A DNA stretch of 63,245 bases from Deltaproteobacteria bacterium (GCA_021802775.1 JAJZRJ010000013.1:1-63245); one strand, 5' to 3'; positions 25,906 through 36,018 are shown, numbered from the stretch's first letter. Numbers and translations: made by a program. Notes: generated by a model not told the origin, from the sequence alone.

Positions 25906-27240
25906 ATGAAACGTCTGCCCCTGAAAAAACCGTCCTTGAAAATCGCGGTGCCGGTGGTGGTGGTGTTGCTGCTGATGGTCGCTGTTGCCGCGTGGCAATG
26001 GCGGAGCCAGCGCGCCCAGGCCGCCCTCTTCCGTACCGCCGTGGTCACCCGTGGCGAGCTTCTCGTCACCATCAATGCCACCGGCACCGTCGAGCCGGAG
26101 GAGGTGATCGATGTCGGCGCCCAGGTCGCCGGCCGCATCGTCGCCTTTGGTCAGGACGCCAAGGGCGGGAGCGTGGACTATGGTTCCAAGGTGACGGCAG
26201 GTACGGTTCTGGCCCGGATCGATGATTCGCTCTATAGCGCCGAGGTGGCGGTGGCCGAGGCCCAGCTTGGTTCGGCCAAGGCCGGCTTGCAGCGTACCCA
26301 GGCCGATCTTTTCCGGGCAGGCCGGGATTGGCAACGGGCGCAGAAACTCGGCCCCTCCGAGGCCCTGTCGCAGAGCAGCTACGATGCCTATCAATCCGCC
26401 TACAAGACCGCAGTGGCGCAGGTGGCGGTGAGCAGGGCCGCCATCCGCCAGGCCGAGGCGACCCTCAGGCGGGCCCAGCGTAATCTCGGCTATTGCACCA
26501 TCGTCTCGCCGGTGGACGGCGTGATCATCGACCGCCGGGTCAACATCGGCCAGACCGTGGTGGCGAGCCTGAACGCCCCGAGCCTCTTTCTGCTCGCCAA
26601 GGATCTCACCCGCATCCAGGTCTGGGTGGCGGTGAACGAGGCGGATATCGGCCGCATCCATCCGGGGATGCCGGTTCATTTCACGGTGGATGCCTTCCCG
26701 GGCGAGACCTTCCGCGGCGAGGTCGGCAAGGTGCGACTCAATGCCGCGATGAACCAGAACGTGGTGACCTATACCGTGGAGATCGTCACCGACAACAGCA
26801 ACGGCCGCCTGCTTCCCTACCTCACCGCCAATGTCGAGTTCGAACTGGAGCGGGTGGCCAACGCCCTGCTGGTACCTAATGCGGCCCTGCGCTGGACTCC
26901 GACCGACCCCGGGCAGGTGGTGTCGCGCTTCCGCGGCGCGTTGTCCAAGACGGAGAAGGAGGGACGGCCGGGTAAGGATGCCGGCAAAAAGAAGGAAGGC
27001 GCAGCCGCGCCGCGGCCCGGCACGCTCTGGGTCCTCGATGGGGGCCAGGTGCGGCCACTCGCCGTCACTATAGCGCAGAGTGACGGCCAACTCTCCGCCG
27101 TGACCGGCGATGGGCTGCACGAAGGGATGGCCGTGGTGATCGGCGTCCAGCCATCGGCAAACGGTAACCGGAAGAGCGAAGGCGGCAATCCCTTTACGCC
27201 GAGTTTTGGCAGGAGCCGCCAGAATCAGCGGCAGCAGTAA
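25906..27240 (+). CDS. macA: MacA-type efflux periplasmic adaptor
   Basis: A 444-residue HlyD-family protein with an N-terminal membrane anchor. It shows the adaptor plan: N-terminal lipoyl half (TINATGTVEPEEVIDVGAQVAGRI), a coiled-coil hairpin (about residues 110-190), the second lipoyl half (ATLRRAQRNLGYCTIVSPVDGVIIDRRVNIGQTV) and beta-barrel domain. A charged Lys-rich insertion sits near residues 345-370. It starts the operon with ATPase, permease and outer-membrane channel genes. Confidence 0.92.
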   Translation: MKRLPLKKPSLKIAVPVVVVLLLMVAVAAWQWRSQRAQAALFRTAVVTRGELLVTINATGTVEPEEVIDVGAQVAGRIVAFGQDAKGGSVDYGSKVTAGTVLARIDDSLYSAEVAVAEAQLGSAKAGLQRTQADLFRAGRDWQRAQKLGPSEALSQSSYDAYQSAYKTAVAQVAVSRAAIRQAEATLRRAQRNLGYCTIVSPVDGVIIDRRVNIGQTVVASLNAPSLFLLAKDLTRIQVWVAVNEADIGRIHPGMPVHFTVDAFPGETFRGEVGKVRLNAAMNQNVVTYTVEIVTDNSNGRLLPYLTANVEFELERVANALLVPNAALRWTPTDPGQVVSRFRGALSKTEKEGRPGKDAGKKKEGAAAPRPGTLWVLDGGQVRPLAVTIAQSDGQLSAVTGDGLHEGMAVVIGVQPSANGNRKSEGGNPFTPSFGRSRQNQRQQ

Positions 27241-27251
27241 CCAGGGTCGCC

Positions 27252-27965
27252 ATGCCGCTCATTGAACTGCGCGATATCTGCAAAGATTATCAACTCGGCG
27301 AGCTCTCCGTGCCGGTGTTGCGCGGGGTGTCGCTCGCCGTCGAGCGGGGCGAGTCGGTTTCGCTCATGGGCTCTTCGGGTTCGGGCAAAAGTACCCTGAT
27401 GAACATCCTCGGCTGCCTCGACCGGCCGACCTCGGGCGAATACTGGTTCGAGGGCCAGGAAGTGTCGCGGCTGACTGCCGACGAGCGGGCGCTGTTGCGC
27501 AACCGCCGGTTCGGCTTTGTCTTCCAGAGCTTCAACCTGCTGCCCCGCACCAGCGCCCTGGACAACGTGGCCATGCCTTTGGCCTATGGCGCGCATCACC
27601 TTACCGAACACGAGGCCCGGGAGCGGGCCGCTGAGATGCTCCGGCGTTTTGGCCTTGGCGACCGGCTCGACCATGAACCCTCCCAGCTCTCCGGCGGCCA
27701 GCAGCAGCGGGTGGCCATCGCCCGGGCGCTCATCAACCGGCCGCCGCTGCTCTTTGCCGACGAGCCCACCGGCAATCTCGACTCGCGGACCAGCGAGGAG
27801 GTGCTCCGGATGTTCGAACAGCTCCACGTCGAGGAGGGGATCACCATCATCATGGTGACCCACGATCCCAAGGTGGCGAGCCATACCCAGCGGATCATCC
27901 ACATCCAGGATGGCCAGATCATGGACGGCGCCTTTGCCGAGGCGACCGGGAGGGAGGGCGCATGA
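27252..27965 (+). CDS. ABC transporter ATP-binding protein (MacB/LolD type)
   Basis: A 237-residue ABC ATPase with Walker [10 protein letters not shown], signature [15 protein letters not shown], Walker [14 protein letters not shown] and the switch histidine in MVTHDPKVA. It powers the adjacent permease. The gene overlaps the permease start by 4 bp. Confidence 0.96.
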   Translation: MPLIELRDICKDYQLGELSVPVLRGVSLAVERGESVSLMGSSGSGKSTLMNILGCLDRPTSGEYWFEGQEVSRLTADERALLRNRRFGFVFQSFNLLPRTSALDNVAMPLAYGAHHLTEHEARERAAEMLRRFGLGDRLDHEPSQLSGGQQQRVAIARALINRPPLLFADEPTGNLDSRTSEEVLRMFEQLHVEEGITIIMVTHDPKVASHTQRIIHIQDGQIMDGAFAEATGREGA

Positions 27966-29323
27966 TCTATGTCACTGCCCGCACCGCCTTCCGCGCCTTG
28001 CGGCGCAACCCCATGCGGGCGATGCTCACTACCCTGGGTATTGTCATCGGCGTCGGCGCGGTGATCGCCATGATGGAGATCGGCACCGGTTCCTCGGCCG
28101 CCCTGGCGAAGACCATCGCCAGCATGGGCGCCAATGTCCTGGTGATCCGGCCGGGCGCTGCCTCCAGCGGCGGGGTGACCTTCGGCGCCGGCACGGCCAC
28201 CACCCTCACCCCGGAGGATAGTGAGGCGATCCTGCGCGATTGCCCGGCAGTGAAGAACGCCGCCCCCATGGTGCGGGCCCGCACCCAGATCGTCTACGGG
28301 GGGCGCAACTGGATTCCCACCTACATCTACGGCACCACCATTGCCTATCTCGATGTCCGGAACTGGGGAGCGCTGGCCGCGGGCGAGCCCTTTTCCGACC
28401 GCGACGTCATGAACGGCAACAAGGTCTGTATCCTGGGCCAGACCCTGGTGCGCGAACTCTTCGAAGGCGAATCACCCATCGGCAAGGAGGTGCGCATCCA
28501 GAACGTGGCCTTCCGGGTGGTGGGGGTGCTGCCGGCCAAGGGCGCCAACATGATGGGACTTGACCAGGACGACATCGTGCTCGCCCCGTGGACCAGTATC
28601 AAATACCGGGTCACCGGCTCCTCGCTCACCACCAGCCAGAGCAGCGGCAGCAGCAAGAGCGAGAAGGTGAACACCCTGGGCAACCTCTATCCCGGCGGCA
28701 GCAGCCTTTATCCGGCGCGCTCGGCGGTGCAGGAGGCGAATCAGCCCCTGCCGGTCCGCTTTGCCAACATCGACCAGATCATGGCCTCGGCCCGGAGCGC
28801 CACGGAAATCAACACGGCCATCGATCAGATCACCACGGTGCTGCGGGAACGCCACCGCATTCGTCCCGGTGAGGCAGACGACTTCAACATCCGCGACCTC
28901 ACCGAGATAACCAAGACCCTCTCTTCCACCACCACCCTGATGACCAACCTGCTGCTCGCCGTGGCGATGATCTCGCTGGTGGTGGGCGGGGTGGGGATCA
29001 TGAACATCATGCTGGTTTCGGTGACGGAACGGACGCGGGAGATCGGGCTGCGGATGGCGGTCGGTGCCCGCGGCCGCGACATCCTGCGGCAATTTCTGGT
29101 AGAGGCGGTGGTGCTCTGTCTGGTGGGAGGGGCTCTGGGCATCGTGCTCGGCCATGGCGGCTCGATGCTGGTGAGCCTGCTGCTGCGCTGGCCGGTGGCC
29201 ACCTCGCCGGTGGCGATTGCCACGGCGGTGCTGGTCTCGGCCTCGGTCGGCATCCTCTTTGGTTTTTATCCGGCCTGGAAGGCCTCGAAACTCGATCCCA
29301 TCGAGGCGCTGCGCTATGAATAG
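27962..29323 (+). CDS. ABC transporter permease (MacB/FtsX type)
   Basis: A 453-residue permease with a first transmembrane helix at about residues 20-40, a large periplasmic MacB-PCD-type domain, and three C-terminal helices around [29 protein letters not shown], the FtsX signature. ATPase and permease are separate proteins here, unlike fused MacB. Its stop overlaps the TolC-like gene's start. Confidence 0.94.
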   Translation: MIYVTARTAFRALRRNPMRAMLTTLGIVIGVGAVIAMMEIGTGSSAALAKTIASMGANVLVIRPGAASSGGVTFGAGTATTLTPEDSEAILRDCPAVKNAAPMVRARTQIVYGGRNWIPTYIYGTTIAYLDVRNWGALAAGEPFSDRDVMNGNKVCILGQTLVRELFEGESPIGKEVRIQNVAFRVVGVLPAKGANMMGLDQDDIVLAPWTSIKYRVTGSSLTTSQSSGSSKSEKVNTLGNLYPGGSSLYPARSAVQEANQPLPVRFANIDQIMASARSATEINTAIDQITTVLRERHRIRPGEADDFNIRDLTEITKTLSSTTTLMTNLLLAVAMISLVVGGVGIMNIMLVSVTERTREIGLRMAVGARGRDILRQFLVEAVVLCLVGGALGIVLGHGGSMLVSLLLRWPVATSPVAIATAVLVSASVGILFGFYPAWKASKLDPIEALRYE

Positions 29324-30740
29324 GACGAACGCTATGCCAAGGTGCTGTGCTTCCCTTGCCGGGCTGGCGGCCTTGTGGTCGTTGCTGGCGGCGGGGTGTG
29401 CGGTGGGGCCGAATTTCCAACGGCCGACCATGGAGATGCCGGCGGCTTGGACCGGTGAGCCGGCCGGAACGGAAGCGCGCGTCGCCGACCAGGAACTGCG
29501 GCGCTGGTGGGAGGGGTTCAACGACCCGCAACTCACCTCGCTCATTGAGCGGGCCATGGCGGCTAATCTCGATCTGCGCCAGGCCGCGGCCCGGGTGCGC
29601 CAAGCGCGGGCGGCCCGCGGGGTGGCCTTTGCCGCCATCGGCCCCACGCTGGATGCCTCCGCCGGCCATGAACGGAGCCGCACCACCGTCGGGGTGGTGG
29701 GCGATCTTTATCAGGCCGGATTCGATGCCGGTTGGGAGATCGACCTTTTCGGTGGCACCCGCCGCGGCATCGAGGCGGCCGAGGCGGACCTCACCGCGGC
29801 GGTCGAGGAACAAAACGGCGTCTTGGTCAGCCTCTCCGCCGAGGTGGCGCGCAATTACATTACCCTGCGGGTCGGCCAGCAGCGGCTGGCTATGGCCCGA
29901 CAAACGCTCACGGCCCAGCGGAAGACCGCTGAACTCACCCGCCAGCGCTACGAGGCCGGTCTGGTCAATCGCCTCGATCGGAGCAATGCCGAGGCGCAGC
30001 TCGCCACCACTGCGGCGCAGGTGCCGGTGCTGGAATCGGCGGTACGGCAGACCATGCACACGCTGGCGGTGCTGCTGGGGCAGCCTCCCGCGACCCTGGT
30101 GGCGGAACTGACCCCCGATGCTCCGGTGCCGGTAGCGGTCACGCCGGTGCCGGCCGGGCTGCCTTCCGATCTTCTGCGCCGGCGGCCCGACATCCGCAAG
30201 GCCGAGGCCGCGCTTCATGCGGCCACTGCCCGGATCGGGGTGGCTACCGCCGACCTCTTTCCCCGTTTCACCCTGTCGGGGGCGCTCAGCTTTTCCGATA
30301 CCCATCTCGGCTCGCTTTTTACCTGGGCCGAGCGCGGCTGGTCCTTCGGCCCCTCGGTGAGCTGGCGTCTTTTTGAGAGTGGCCGCACCCTGGCCAACAT
30401 CGAATTGCGCAAGGCCATGCAGGAAGAGGAGGGGCTTGCTTACCAGCAGACGGTGCTCACGGCGTTGCGCGAGGTGGAGGATGCCCTGGTGGCTGCCGCC
30501 AAAGAGGAGGAGCATCGCCGGGCCTTGTTGGAGGCGACGATCGCCAACCGTAAGGTGGTGGAGCTGGCGATCCGGCTCTATCAGGCCGGGGAAACGGATT
30601 TTCTGGCGGTGGTGGTGGCCCAGCGCGCCCTTTATGCCGCGGAGGATGCCCTGGCGCAGGGCACCGGCACGGCAGCGATCGAACTGGTCGCACTCTACAA
30701 GGCCCTCGGCGGGGGATGGGGTCAGGAAAGAAAGCTTTGA
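29316..30740 (+). CDS. TolC/NodT-family outer-membrane efflux lipoprotein
   Basis: From the ATG overlapping the permease stop, 474 residues. The signal peptide has the lipobox L-A-A-G-C; two OEP repeats follow with GWEIDLFGGTRRGIEAAEADL, YITLRVGQQRLAMARQTL, and LLRRRPDIRKAEAALHAA, VSWRLFESGRTLANIELRKA. It is the exit duct of the tripartite pump. Its end overlaps the convergent Fic gene's end by 19 bp. Confidence 0.94.
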   Translation: MNRTNAMPRCCASLAGLAALWSLLAAGCAVGPNFQRPTMEMPAAWTGEPAGTEARVADQELRRWWEGFNDPQLTSLIERAMAANLDLRQAAARVRQARAARGVAFAAIGPTLDASAGHERSRTTVGVVGDLYQAGFDAGWEIDLFGGTRRGIEAAEADLTAAVEEQNGVLVSLSAEVARNYITLRVGQQRLAMARQTLTAQRKTAELTRQRYEAGLVNRLDRSNAEAQLATTAAQVPVLESAVRQTMHTLAVLLGQPPATLVAELTPDAPVPVAVTPVPAGLPSDLLRRRPDIRKAEAALHAATARIGVATADLFPRFTLSGALSFSDTHLGSLFTWAERGWSFGPSVSWRLFESGRTLANIELRKAMQEEEGLAYQQTVLTALREVEDALVAAAKEEEHRRALLEATIANRKVVELAIRLYQAGETDFLAVVVAQRALYAAEDALAQGTGTAAIELVALYKALGGGWGQERKL

Positions 30741-31909
30741 GATTTCGCTTTGGGTAATTCTTTAGATTTTTGAAAAAAATCTGACTCTGTTATTTCGGTT
30801 GCCCACTCCAACCGAACGAACATGTTGTAAATGTTTTCGTGTTTTGTGTAGCTAATAGCCCTCAAGCTAATCAGCTCATTTAAATCTCTATAAAAAGCTT
30901 TTGTCGGGTTTTTTAAATCCTTATAAAATACAACGACCTTTTTATGTAACGTTTCTAACGTTTGCGGGCTGTCCAGCAAAACTTTTAGAATTTCTATTTG
31001 ACGTTCAGCGATAACTCGTTTTCTGCTTGACTGAAGCCTAATAAACAAATCATACATTACATCTTTAAATAAAGTTTTAGATATATTTCTTTTTATTTCT
31101 TCAAACAATCTATTACATTGTATGTATATACCCTTTAATCCAAATAACAAGAAAGGTGTCAAGTCGTGGCTGTTAACTCTAACTTCAGCCAATGCAGCCA
31201 AATACGAATTTTTTTCCTCGTAATAATAATTTGACATAGCAATAAAAAGAGAATCTCGAAGCCCTACTCTTTGAAGCATAAGCGCTTCCAATGCTCTTGC
31301 CGTCCTTCCATTGCCGTCAAGAAAAGGATGCATGGCCGCGAAATGATAGTGCGCCGCCAAAGCCTGGAGCAACGGGTCATGATCGCGGTAATTTTGATTA
31401 ATCGCCTGGCATAATAACCTAAATGCATTTTGACACTGCGCTCCCCCCTCGCACCCTCGATGCTTAAGCACTCCGAAAATAACATTCTGATCTTGCTTTC
31501 GTAGCACACCTGGCGGGCAGTGGTCGTCGTCCGCATCGGTGATAATAATCTTGTGAATATTTGATATTAAGTCTTCCGTGATAGGCCGATCATTTTCCAA
31601 CGCCGCAATCCATCGATACGCCTTTACGGTTGCCGCTGCTTGCCGTTGCGAGCGGGTATGCAGTTGTTCAACCGTTTCATTTAAGGCTGCGTCTAATTCG
31701 CCATCAGTGAAATCAGCACCTTCTATTCGCGACGTACCCGCGACCTCTCGCTTCAGCTGAACGACCTGAAGCCTCTCGGCCCATTGTTTTTGATAGGGAA
31801 TATTGGTAAGCGACACCATCGCAGACTTCGCTTGAATAAGAGCATCAAGGATGGCCGCCTTATCGTAAATTATCCAATTTTGGGGGAGTTGATAGTGAAT
31901 CATCAGCAC
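30722..31909 (-). CDS. Fic family protein 2, on an AT-rich islet
   Basis: A 395-residue protein with the active-site motif HPFLDGNGRTARALEAL and an N-terminal inhibitory-type motif TSRIEGADF, so again self-inhibited. The C-terminal part has a winged-helix-like stretch. Base composition is clearly lower in GC and richer in AAA/TTA codons than the surrounding genes, a sign of transfer. Start could be either of the first two methionines. It is unrelated in detail to the Fic at 55-1383 beyond the family motif. Confidence 0.9.
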   Translation of the reverse strand: MLMIHYQLPQNWIIYDKAAILDALIQAKSAMVSLTNIPYQKQWAERLQVVQLKREVAGTSRIEGADFTDGELDAALNETVEQLHTRSQRQAAATVKAYRWIAALENDRPITEDLISNIHKIIITDADDDHCPPGVLRKQDQNVIFGVLKHRGCEGGAQCQNAFRLLCQAINQNYRDHDPLLQALAAHYHFAAMHPFLDGNGRTARALEALMLQRVGLRDSLFIAMSNYYYEEKNSYLAALAEVRVNSHDLTPFLLFGLKGIYIQCNRLFEEIKRNISKTLFKDVMYDLFIRLQSSRKRVIAERQIEILKVLLDSPQTLETLHKKVVVFYKDLKNPTKAFYRDLNELISLRAISYTKHENIYNMFVRLEWATEITESDFFQKSKELPKAKSQSFLS

Positions 31910-32136
31910 ATGATAACACGGTTCATTTCCAAGTCAATATTTTTGTTCGTTTACGTATCCTAATGTTTTTATTTAAGTATTTATATTTTATAGTCTGTTT
32001 TATTTTTCTTGATATATTGATTCATTTCCACGTCATTTCCGGATCAAAACTTGATTTTCAGGATAGATTGCATGCGGCCTCCGGGATATTCTTGGGACAG
32101 TGAGGAGCCAAAAAGAGGTTTTTGGGGCCTGAAACG
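31910..32136. other. AT-rich gene-free stretch with a 15-bp direct repeat
   Basis: There is no credible gene here. TTCATTTCCAAGTCA (31922-31936) recurs as TTCATTTCCACGTCA (32021-32035), 14 of 15 matching. Composition resembles the Fic gene rather than the chromosome, and the stretch borders the 3' side of tRNA-Arg. Confidence 0.4.
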
Positions 32137-32169
32137 AAAAAATCCGAGTGGCGACAACCACTCGGATTT
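32137..32169 (-). terminator. Terminator downstream of tRNA-Arg
   Basis: A perfect 12-bp stem (32140-32151 with 32158-32169, 6-nt loop) is followed on the minus strand by a T run. It lies 13 bp from the tRNA CCA end. Confidence 0.8.
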
Positions 32170-32181
32170 CATTAGCTTTTT

Positions 32182-32258
32182 TGGTGCGCCCGGCAGGATT
32201 CGAACCTGCGACCTACGGCTTAGAAGGCCGGTGCTCTATCCGGCTGAGCTACGGGCGC
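32182..32258 (-). tRNA. tRNA-Arg (anticodon TCT)
   Basis: A 77-nt cloverleaf including an encoded CCA end. The acceptor arms GCGCCCG/CGGGCGC pair, the T-loop is the standard GGTTCGAATCC, and the anticodon loop reads CTTCTAA with a TCT anticodon for AGA codons. The 3' end faces the AT-rich Fic islet, a typical integration position. Confidence 0.95.
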
Positions 32259-32306
32259 GAAGTGTGCGATAAGTCGTTGGCTGCCGTTGCCTGGGCAGCG
32301 AAAAAT

Positions 32307-34670
32307 TCACGAGGCCCGGCTCTTCTCCTTCCAGACCGGCCCCTGGGCGGTATCCACCACCGCGATGCCCTGCCGGGCCAGTTCGTCGCGCACCACATCG
32401 GCGCGCTGCCAATCCTTTTGCCGCCGCGCCTCTTCCCGTTCGCGGATTAGCTTTTCCAGCTCCGGCGCCAGCGGGCACTCGGTCAGCCGCATGATGTTGA
32501 ATACCGCATTGATCTTGCCCAGAGCCTCCAGGATGTACCGCTTCTGATCGCGGTCGAGCTGCCCCTCGCTTAAGATCGGGTTGGTGCGCTTCATGAAATC
32601 GAAGAGCGCGGCCAGGGCCCGGGAGACGTTGAGGTCGTCGTCCATGGCGGCCTGATACGCCTCCTCCATCGCGGAGAGATAGGCCGCCACCTGCGGATGC
32701 GGCAGCCCCGGCGGCAGGCAGAGCAGCTTGCCGACAAACTCGTCCAGCCTTTTGAGGATGGCGCAGGCCGCGTCGAGATTCTTGTAGGAGAAGCTTACCG
32801 GCTTGCGGTAATGGGTGCGGAGCAGGAAGAAGCGCACCTCGCGGGCGGTGTAGCCTTTGGCCAGCACCGCGGCCAGGGTGATGACATTGTGGTTCTCCGG
32901 CGCCATCTTCTTACCGTCCACCAGCAGCAGTTCGCTGTGCAGCCAGTAGCGAGCCAGCGGCTTGCCGGTGAGCGCCCCGGCAATGGCATTCTCGTTTTCG
33001 TGATGCGGAAAGATGAGATTGCTGCCGCTGGTGTGGATGTCCATGGTCTCGCCGAGATACTTCATGGTCATGGCCGAACACTCGATATGCCAGCCCGGCC
33101 GCATGTTGCCCCACTCGGTCTTGAAGAAGATCCCCTTTTTCAGCTCGCCCAGGGTCGAACGCTTGAGCAGGGTGAAGTCCACCGGGCTTTCCTTCTCGTA
33201 ATTGTCGAGGTCCACGGTCCGGCCGACCTGGATCTTGGCGATATCCACCCCGGAAAGCGCCCCGTACCCCTTGAACTTCGAGATGTCGAAATAGATGGAG
33301 CCGTGCTTTTCGTAGGCATAGCCCTTGTGCATGAGCTTGTGCGCCAGGTCGATCATCTCCTGCACATGGTCCGAGGCCTTGGGATAGCCGGCAGCCGGCT
33401 GCATGCCGAGGAGATCGAAATCCCGCTGGAACTGCTCGATGTAGGCGCTGGTGAACTCGGCGAGCCCCTGGCCGCTCTGTTCCGCGCCCTTGATGGTGTT
33501 GTCATCGAGATCGGTGAAGTTCATGTAGAATTCCACCGGAAAGCCTTTGGCCACAAGATGGCGGTGGATGAGGTCGGCCACGATGAAGCGGCGGCAGTGC
33601 GCCAGATTGGTGGACTCGTGGGCCGTGGGCCCGCAGGCGTAGAAGGTGACCCGCTTCGGGTTCTTGGGGGTGAAGGGCTCCTTCTTCCGGCTCATGGTGT
33701 TGAAGAAGCGCAGTTGGTTCTCTTTGGCAGCCGCGGCCTTGGGCATGAAAAAGAGCTCGGTGGAGAGGTATTTCTCGCCGCCATCCGGCAGGATGACGAC
33801 GATCTCGCCCCCCTCCTCCTGGAGTTGCGCCGCCCGGGCCAGGGCTCCGCACAGGGCCGCGCCGGAACTCATGCCGACGAAGAGCCCCTCTTTCTGCGCC
33901 AGCAGCCGCGCGGCCTTGAAGGCCTCGTCGTCCGGGATGTTGATGATCTGGTAGGGCAGGCTCTTGTCGTAGATGCCGGGGGTATAGGACTCCTTCATGT
34001 TCTTGAGCCCCTGGATCTTGTGGCCCAGGAAGGGCTCCACCGCCGTGACCCGCACGCCGGGATGCTGGTCGGCGAAGTAGCGCGAGAGCCCCATGACCGT
34101 GCCCGAGGTGCCGAGCGTCCCCACCACGTCGGTCACCGTGCCCGCGGTCTGCTCCCAGATCTCGGGGCCGGTGCCCTGGTAGTGGGCTCGCCAGTTCGCC
34201 TCGTTGTTGAACTGGTCGGTGAGGAAATAGCGGTCCGGGAATTCGCGGGCCAGGGCGTATGCCTCCTCGATGGCGCCGTCGGTGCCCTTCTTGCCGGGGG
34301 TGAGCAGGATCTCGGCGCCAAAGGCCTCCATGATCTTGCGCCGCTCGATGCTGGCCGAATCGGGCATGATGAGCTGGCAATGGTACCCCTTCACCGCGCA
34401 GACCATGGCCATGCCGATGCCGGTGTTGCCGCTGGTCGCCTCCAGCACGATCTTGTCCGGGGTGAGTTCGCCGGAGGCCTCGGCGGTCTCGATCATATTG
34501 AGGGCCACGCGGTCCTTGACCGAGCCAGCCGGGTTGAAGGCCTCCAGTTTGGCGTAGATCCGCACCTTCTTGTACGGATTCAAGCGCCGGATCGGCACCA
34601 GCGGCGTGTTGCCGATGCGGTCGAGGATCGTGGGGATATGCGGTTGGTCTGCTTTGCGTACCATAATCAC
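32307..34670 (-). CDS. Fusion of cysteine synthase and cysteinyl-tRNA synthetase-like protein with altered HIGH/KMSKS motifs
   Basis: A 787-residue protein (GTG start with AGAGGA behind it; an ATG at 34664 is the alternative). Residues 1 to about 315 are a complete PLP-dependent O-acetylserine sulfhydrylase: Lys52 in GSVKDR, SGNTGIGMA, GTSGTVMG and SSGAALCG. Residues about 320-787 align throughout with class I cysteinyl-tRNA synthetase, from FFNTMSRKKEPF to the terminal KDWQRADVVRDELARQG. Zinc-site residues are kept (CGP, IECSAM, HHENE). The ATP-binding signatures are not: the expected HIGH reads N-L-A-H and the expected KMSKS reads K-M-A-P-E. Aminoacylation by this domain is therefore doubtful, while cysteine synthesis looks intact. 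Confidence 0.9.
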   Translation of the reverse strand: MIMVRKADQPHIPTILDRIGNTPLVPIRRLNPYKKVRIYAKLEAFNPAGSVKDRVALNMIETAEASGELTPDKIVLEATSGNTGIGMAMVCAVKGYHCQLIMPDSASIERRKIMEAFGAEILLTPGKKGTDGAIEEAYALAREFPDRYFLTDQFNNEANWRAHYQGTGPEIWEQTAGTVTDVVGTLGTSGTVMGLSRYFADQHPGVRVTAVEPFLGHKIQGLKNMKESYTPGIYDKSLPYQIINIPDDEAFKAARLLAQKEGLFVGMSSGAALCGALARAAQLQEEGGEIVVILPDGGEKYLSTELFFMPKAAAAKENQLRFFNTMSRKKEPFTPKNPKRVTFYACGPTAHESTNLAHCRRFIVADLIHRHLVAKGFPVEFYMNFTDLDDNTIKGAEQSGQGLAEFTSAYIEQFQRDFDLLGMQPAAGYPKASDHVQEMIDLAHKLMHKGYAYEKHGSIYFDISKFKGYGALSGVDIAKIQVGRTVDLDNYEKESPVDFTLLKRSTLGELKKGIFFKTEWGNMRPGWHIECSAMTMKYLGETMDIHTSGSNLIFPHHENENAIAGALTGKPLARYWLHSELLLVDGKKMAPENHNVITLAAVLAKGYTAREVRFFLLRTHYRKPVSFSYKNLDAACAILKRLDEFVGKLLCLPPGLPHPQVAAYLSAMEEAYQAAMDDDLNVSRALAALFDFMKRTNPILSEGQLDRDQKRYILEALGKINAVFNIMRLTECPLAPELEKLIREREEARRQKDWQRADVVRDELARQGIAVVDTAQGPVWKEKSRAS

Positions 34671-34772
34671 TGGGCTATCCTCTTGTTTCTACTGCCAAAG
34701 GATACCGCCTTTTCGGTTGATTGCAAAGGGTTTTGTCGGCCGCCCCCGGCCTCACGCGGCTTCTGGCGCTAC

Positions 34773-34806
34773 AAAAAAGGCAGGCCCCGCCGGAGCGGAG
34801 CCTGCC
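34773..34806 (-). terminator. Terminator at the end of dsrMKJOP
   Basis: GGCAGGC (34779-34785) pairs with GCCTGCC (34800-34806), and on the minus strand the stem is followed by six T residues. It lies 32 bp after the dsrP stop. Confidence 0.8.
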
Positions 34807-34837
34807 TGATCGACGGTATCGCGCGCAGTCGGGTGAA

Positions 34838-36007
34838 TCACCCTTCCTGCTCGAGCTTCACCTCGATGGCGACCTTGTAGAGCAGGGTCAGCACAAAAAA
34901 GCCCGTGGCCCAGATGGCCGCGGTGATGCCCAGTTCCTGCACCGAGGGGTAGTACTCGGTCACTCCCTCCATCATGGTCGGCACAAAACCGCCGAGCACC
35001 AGGCCGAGGCCCTTGTCGATCCAGAGCGAGAGGAAGAGCAGGATGCAGGAGAGAGCCAGCAGGCCGCCCGACTGCCGGGCCCGGGCGATGAAGATCAGCG
35101 GGATGCCGACCAGCCCCATGAGCATGGAGGCGCGCATGAAGGGTACCAGGTTGTTGTAGGTGTGGCCGTCATGGCTGAGCCCCCAGAAGAGGTAGTCGAG
35201 GGTGTGCATGTGGCCGGGGATCTGGCTGTAATACGCCACGAAGAACTCGCAGCCGACAAAGAAGAAGTTGAGCAGCGCGGCATAGCCGATGATGGTCACC
35301 AGCTTGTCCTTGGCCACCTGGCCGACCCGGAACTTGGTGGTGCGCTCCATGATGAGGGCGACCAAAAGCAGCAGGGCCGGGCCGGCGGCAAAGGCCGAGG
35401 CCAGGAAGCGCGGGGCCAGGATGGCGGTGAGCCAGAAGTGGCGGCCCGGCAGACCGCAGTACAGGAAGGCGGTCACGGTGTGGATGGAAACAGCCCAGGG
35501 GATGGAGAGGTAGATGAGGTACTTCACCCACCTGGCGTATTTCACCCCCTTGTACTCGGCATGCAGCACCGCCCAGCCGCAGACCACGTTCAGGAACAGA
35601 TAGCCGTTCAGCACGATCATGTCCCAGAAGAGCATGGAGTTGGGGGTCGGGTGCAGCAGCACGTTCAGCGCCCGGATCGGCTGGCCGAGGTCGGCCATGA
35701 TGAACAGCAGGCACATGATCACCGCGGCGATGGCCATGAACTCGCCTAAGATGGTAATGCGGCCGAAGTCCTTGTAGTGATGGATGTAATAGGGCAGCAC
35801 CAGCATCAGACCACCGGCGGCCACGCCGACCAGGAAGGTGAACTGGGAGATGTACACGCCCCAGGTCACGTCGCGGCTCATGCCGGTGATACCCAAACCG
35901 TAGTTGTACTGCTGGACATAGAACATGCCCCCCATGCCGATGATGGCAAGGAGGAAGATTATCCAGGCCCAATAGCCGCTACCGCCTTTTAACGCTTTCT
36001 CGATCAT
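34838..36007 (-). CDS. dsrP: DsrP, NrfD-like membrane subunit of the Dsr complex
   Basis: A 389-residue integral membrane protein with about ten helices, and the NrfD-family segments LVGVAAGGLMLVLPYYIHH, MADLGQPIRALNVLLHPTPNSMLFWD and SIPWAVSIHTVTAFLYCGLPGRHFW. It is thought to exchange electrons with menaquinone. It is the last gene of dsrMKJOP and is followed by a terminator. Confidence 0.96.
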   Translation of the reverse strand: MIEKALKGGSGYWAWIIFLLAIIGMGGMFYVQQYNYGLGITGMSRDVTWGVYISQFTFLVGVAAGGLMLVLPYYIHHYKDFGRITILGEFMAIAAVIMCLLFIMADLGQPIRALNVLLHPTPNSMLFWDMIVLNGYLFLNVVCGWAVLHAEYKGVKYARWVKYLIYLSIPWAVSIHTVTAFLYCGLPGRHFWLTAILAPRFLASAFAAGPALLLLVALIMERTTKFRVGQVAKDKLVTIIGYAALLNFFFVGCEFFVAYYSQIPGHMHTLDYLFWGLSHDGHTYNNLVPFMRASMLMGLVGIPLIFIARARQSGGLLALSCILLFLSLWIDKGLGLVLGGFVPTMMEGVTEYYPSVQELGITAAIWATGFFVLTLLYKVAIEVKLEQEG

Positions 36008-36018
36008 GACGTTTCACC

